A DNA stretch of 64,000 nt from NCBI GenBank assembly GCA_964247725.1, contig CAXTVM010000013.1, positions 1 through 64,000 on the forward strand, in the 5' to 3' direction. Source of the stretch: Lichenicola sp964247725 (GTDB lineage: Bacteria > Pseudomonadota > Alphaproteobacteria > Acetobacterales > Acetobacteraceae). The translations under genes were made by a program, and so were the position numbers. The notes beneath the pieces were generated by a model that saw nothing but the letters and a program-made list of their open reading frames with translations, ran no database searches and had not been told where the DNA came from. This document shows positions 63,329-64,000 of this stretch, piece by piece (positions within the stretch are counted from its first letter, which is position 1; each line of letters starts with the position of its first letter).

Positions 63329-64000
63329 TTAAGCTTGCAGCTCCATCGGCGGCAGCGGCGGCTCGTCCGGATCGACCAGGGCGTCGATCAGCACCGGGCC
63401 GGGCGTGGCCAGGGCGGCGCGCAAGGTCGCGTCGAGACCGTCGCGGCTGGCGCAGCGGAAGCCGCGAGCCCCCACCGCCTCGGAGTAGGCGGCGAAATCG
63501 ATGTGGCCGAGCGCGCAGCCATACTCCGGGTTGCCGATGTCGGCCTGCTCGAACCGCACCTCAGACAGGGAATCGTTGTTCAGCACCAGGACCTTCAGGT
63601 CTAGCCGGTGCAGCACGGCGGTCGACAGCTCGGCCATCAGCATGGCCAGGCCGCCGTCGCCGGCGATCGCGATCGACATCCGGTCGGGGTGGGCGAACGC
63701 GCCGGCGATCGCCAGCGGCAGCGCCGAGCCCATCGACACCAGCGTGCCGCAGCCGGTCCAGCCCTGGCCGGCGCGGAGTGCGAGGTGGCGGGCGGCGAAC
63801 TGCGCGTTGGCGCCGCAATCGAGGCTGAACAGGGCGGTGTCGGGCGCCTGCTCGCCGAGTGCGCGGACCACCGCCTGCGGCCGCAGGCGCGACCGCGGCT
63901 GCGTCGCCTCCACCTGCCGGAGCAGGCCGGTCCAGTCGCGCATGCGCGACTGGCTGGCCGTCAGGAAGCGCCGGTCGGGCTGGCGCGCCAGCAGCGGCTG
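63329..64000 (-). CDS. Thiamine-diphosphate enzyme, PoxB-like (N-terminal part beyond window)
   Basis: C-terminal 223 residues of a ThDP-dependent enzyme, open to the right edge. The ThDP/Mg motif is AGDGGLAMLMAELSTAV...VLVLNNDSLSEV (GDG to NN, 27 residues). SMGSALPLAIAGA precedes it. The C-terminus PVLIDALVDPDEPPLPPMEL strongly resembles pyruvate:quinone oxidoreductase PoxB, whose tail binds membrane, rather than acetolactate synthase. It would oxidise pyruvate to acetate and CO2. With acs in the same window, acetate could be recycled to acetyl-CoA. Identification rests on the C-terminal third only. Confidence 0.82.
   Translation of the reverse strand, partial: QPLLARQPDRRFLTASQSRMRDWTGLLRQVEATQPRSRLRPQAVVRALGEQAPDTALFSLDCGANAQFAARHLALRAGQGWTGCGTLVSMGSALPLAIAGAFAHPDRMSIAIAGDGGLAMLMAELSTAVLHRLDLKVLVLNNDSLSEVRFEQADIGNPEYGCALGHIDFAAYSEAVGARGFRCASRDGLDATLRAALATPGPVLIDALVDPDEPPLPPMELQA

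Overview
The window is a high-GC (about 70%), gene-dense bacterial chromosome segment. Gene content (rpmI-rplT-pheST, LepA, an NAD-type inositol synthase, OpgH, candidate EcfG-type stress promoters, a bacteriorhodopsin-like protein) and codon use point to an alphaproteobacterium, most likely of the Rhodospirillales/Acetobacteraceae type. That placement is inference; there is no rRNA or other taxonomic marker here. No tRNA, rRNA, CRISPR array, prophage or insertion sequence was recognised.

Layout. (1) 1-11.4 kb, all minus strand: rpmI-rplT, an unusual alpha/beta-hydrolase-like gene, pheS-pheT, a membrane-anchored proline-rich protein ending in a degenerate Mrr-like nuclease domain, a DUF2075 ATPase and lepA (cut by the window edge). 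(2) 11.6-18.6 kb: a polytopic membrane protein, a small membrane protein, a large propeller-type sensor diguanylate cyclase and an ABC-F ATPase. (3) 18.7-28.2 kb: a 2-oxoglutarate oxygenase, an Lrp regulator coupled to a 2-oxoadipate dioxygenase/decarboxylase (HglS-like), a CoA-pyrophosphatase Nudix protein, an ECF sigma/anti-sigma pair, a lipoprotein esterase, an MFS transporter and acetyl-CoA synthetase. (4) 29.1-38.1 kb: an RND efflux adaptor and pump, then a YbbA/YbbP-type ABC transporter divergent from tesA, an arrangement also known in enterobacteria. (5) 38.1-49.7 kb, a light/stress-flavoured stretch: an EAL phosphodiesterase, DUF3140, an antenna-less photolyase-like flavoprotein, a catalase-like protein, two SDRs (one fused to an ABM-like domain), a bacteriorhodopsin-like protein with a DTS motif, an MFS transporter and a GH15 glucosidase. 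Two of these genes are preceded by sequences resembling sigma-EcfG promoters.

(6) 50.3-62.6 kb is the most interesting part: eleven plus-strand genes, nearly all overlapping by 4-19 bases or separated by 3-12 bases, and therefore probably one operon. In order they encode inositol-3-phosphate synthase, an HD-like protein, a SAM methyltransferase, a Gfo/Idh/MocA oxidoreductase, a zinc-ribbon metallo-beta-lactamase-fold protein, a xylose-isomerase-like TIM barrel, a GT4 glycosyltransferase, a PIG-L/LmbE deacetylase, an NAD-dependent sugar epimerase, a YcaO-domain protein and an OpgH-like membrane glucosyltransferase. The inositol synthase + GT4 + PIG-L trio has the same logic as the first steps of mycothiol biosynthesis, but the cysteine ligase and acetyltransferase are absent and a YcaO enzyme is present. 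I propose an undescribed inositol-glycoside (cyclitol) pathway.

(7) Four copies of a 130-160 bp palindromic intergenic element (18.7, 26.0, 49.7 and 63.2 kb) share arms that fold into GC hairpins. They sit next to gene 3' ends. In two places the element has become coding and gives two unrelated proteins the same 18-residue C-terminal tail (differing at one residue). The window ends inside a PoxB-like thiamine-diphosphate enzyme.
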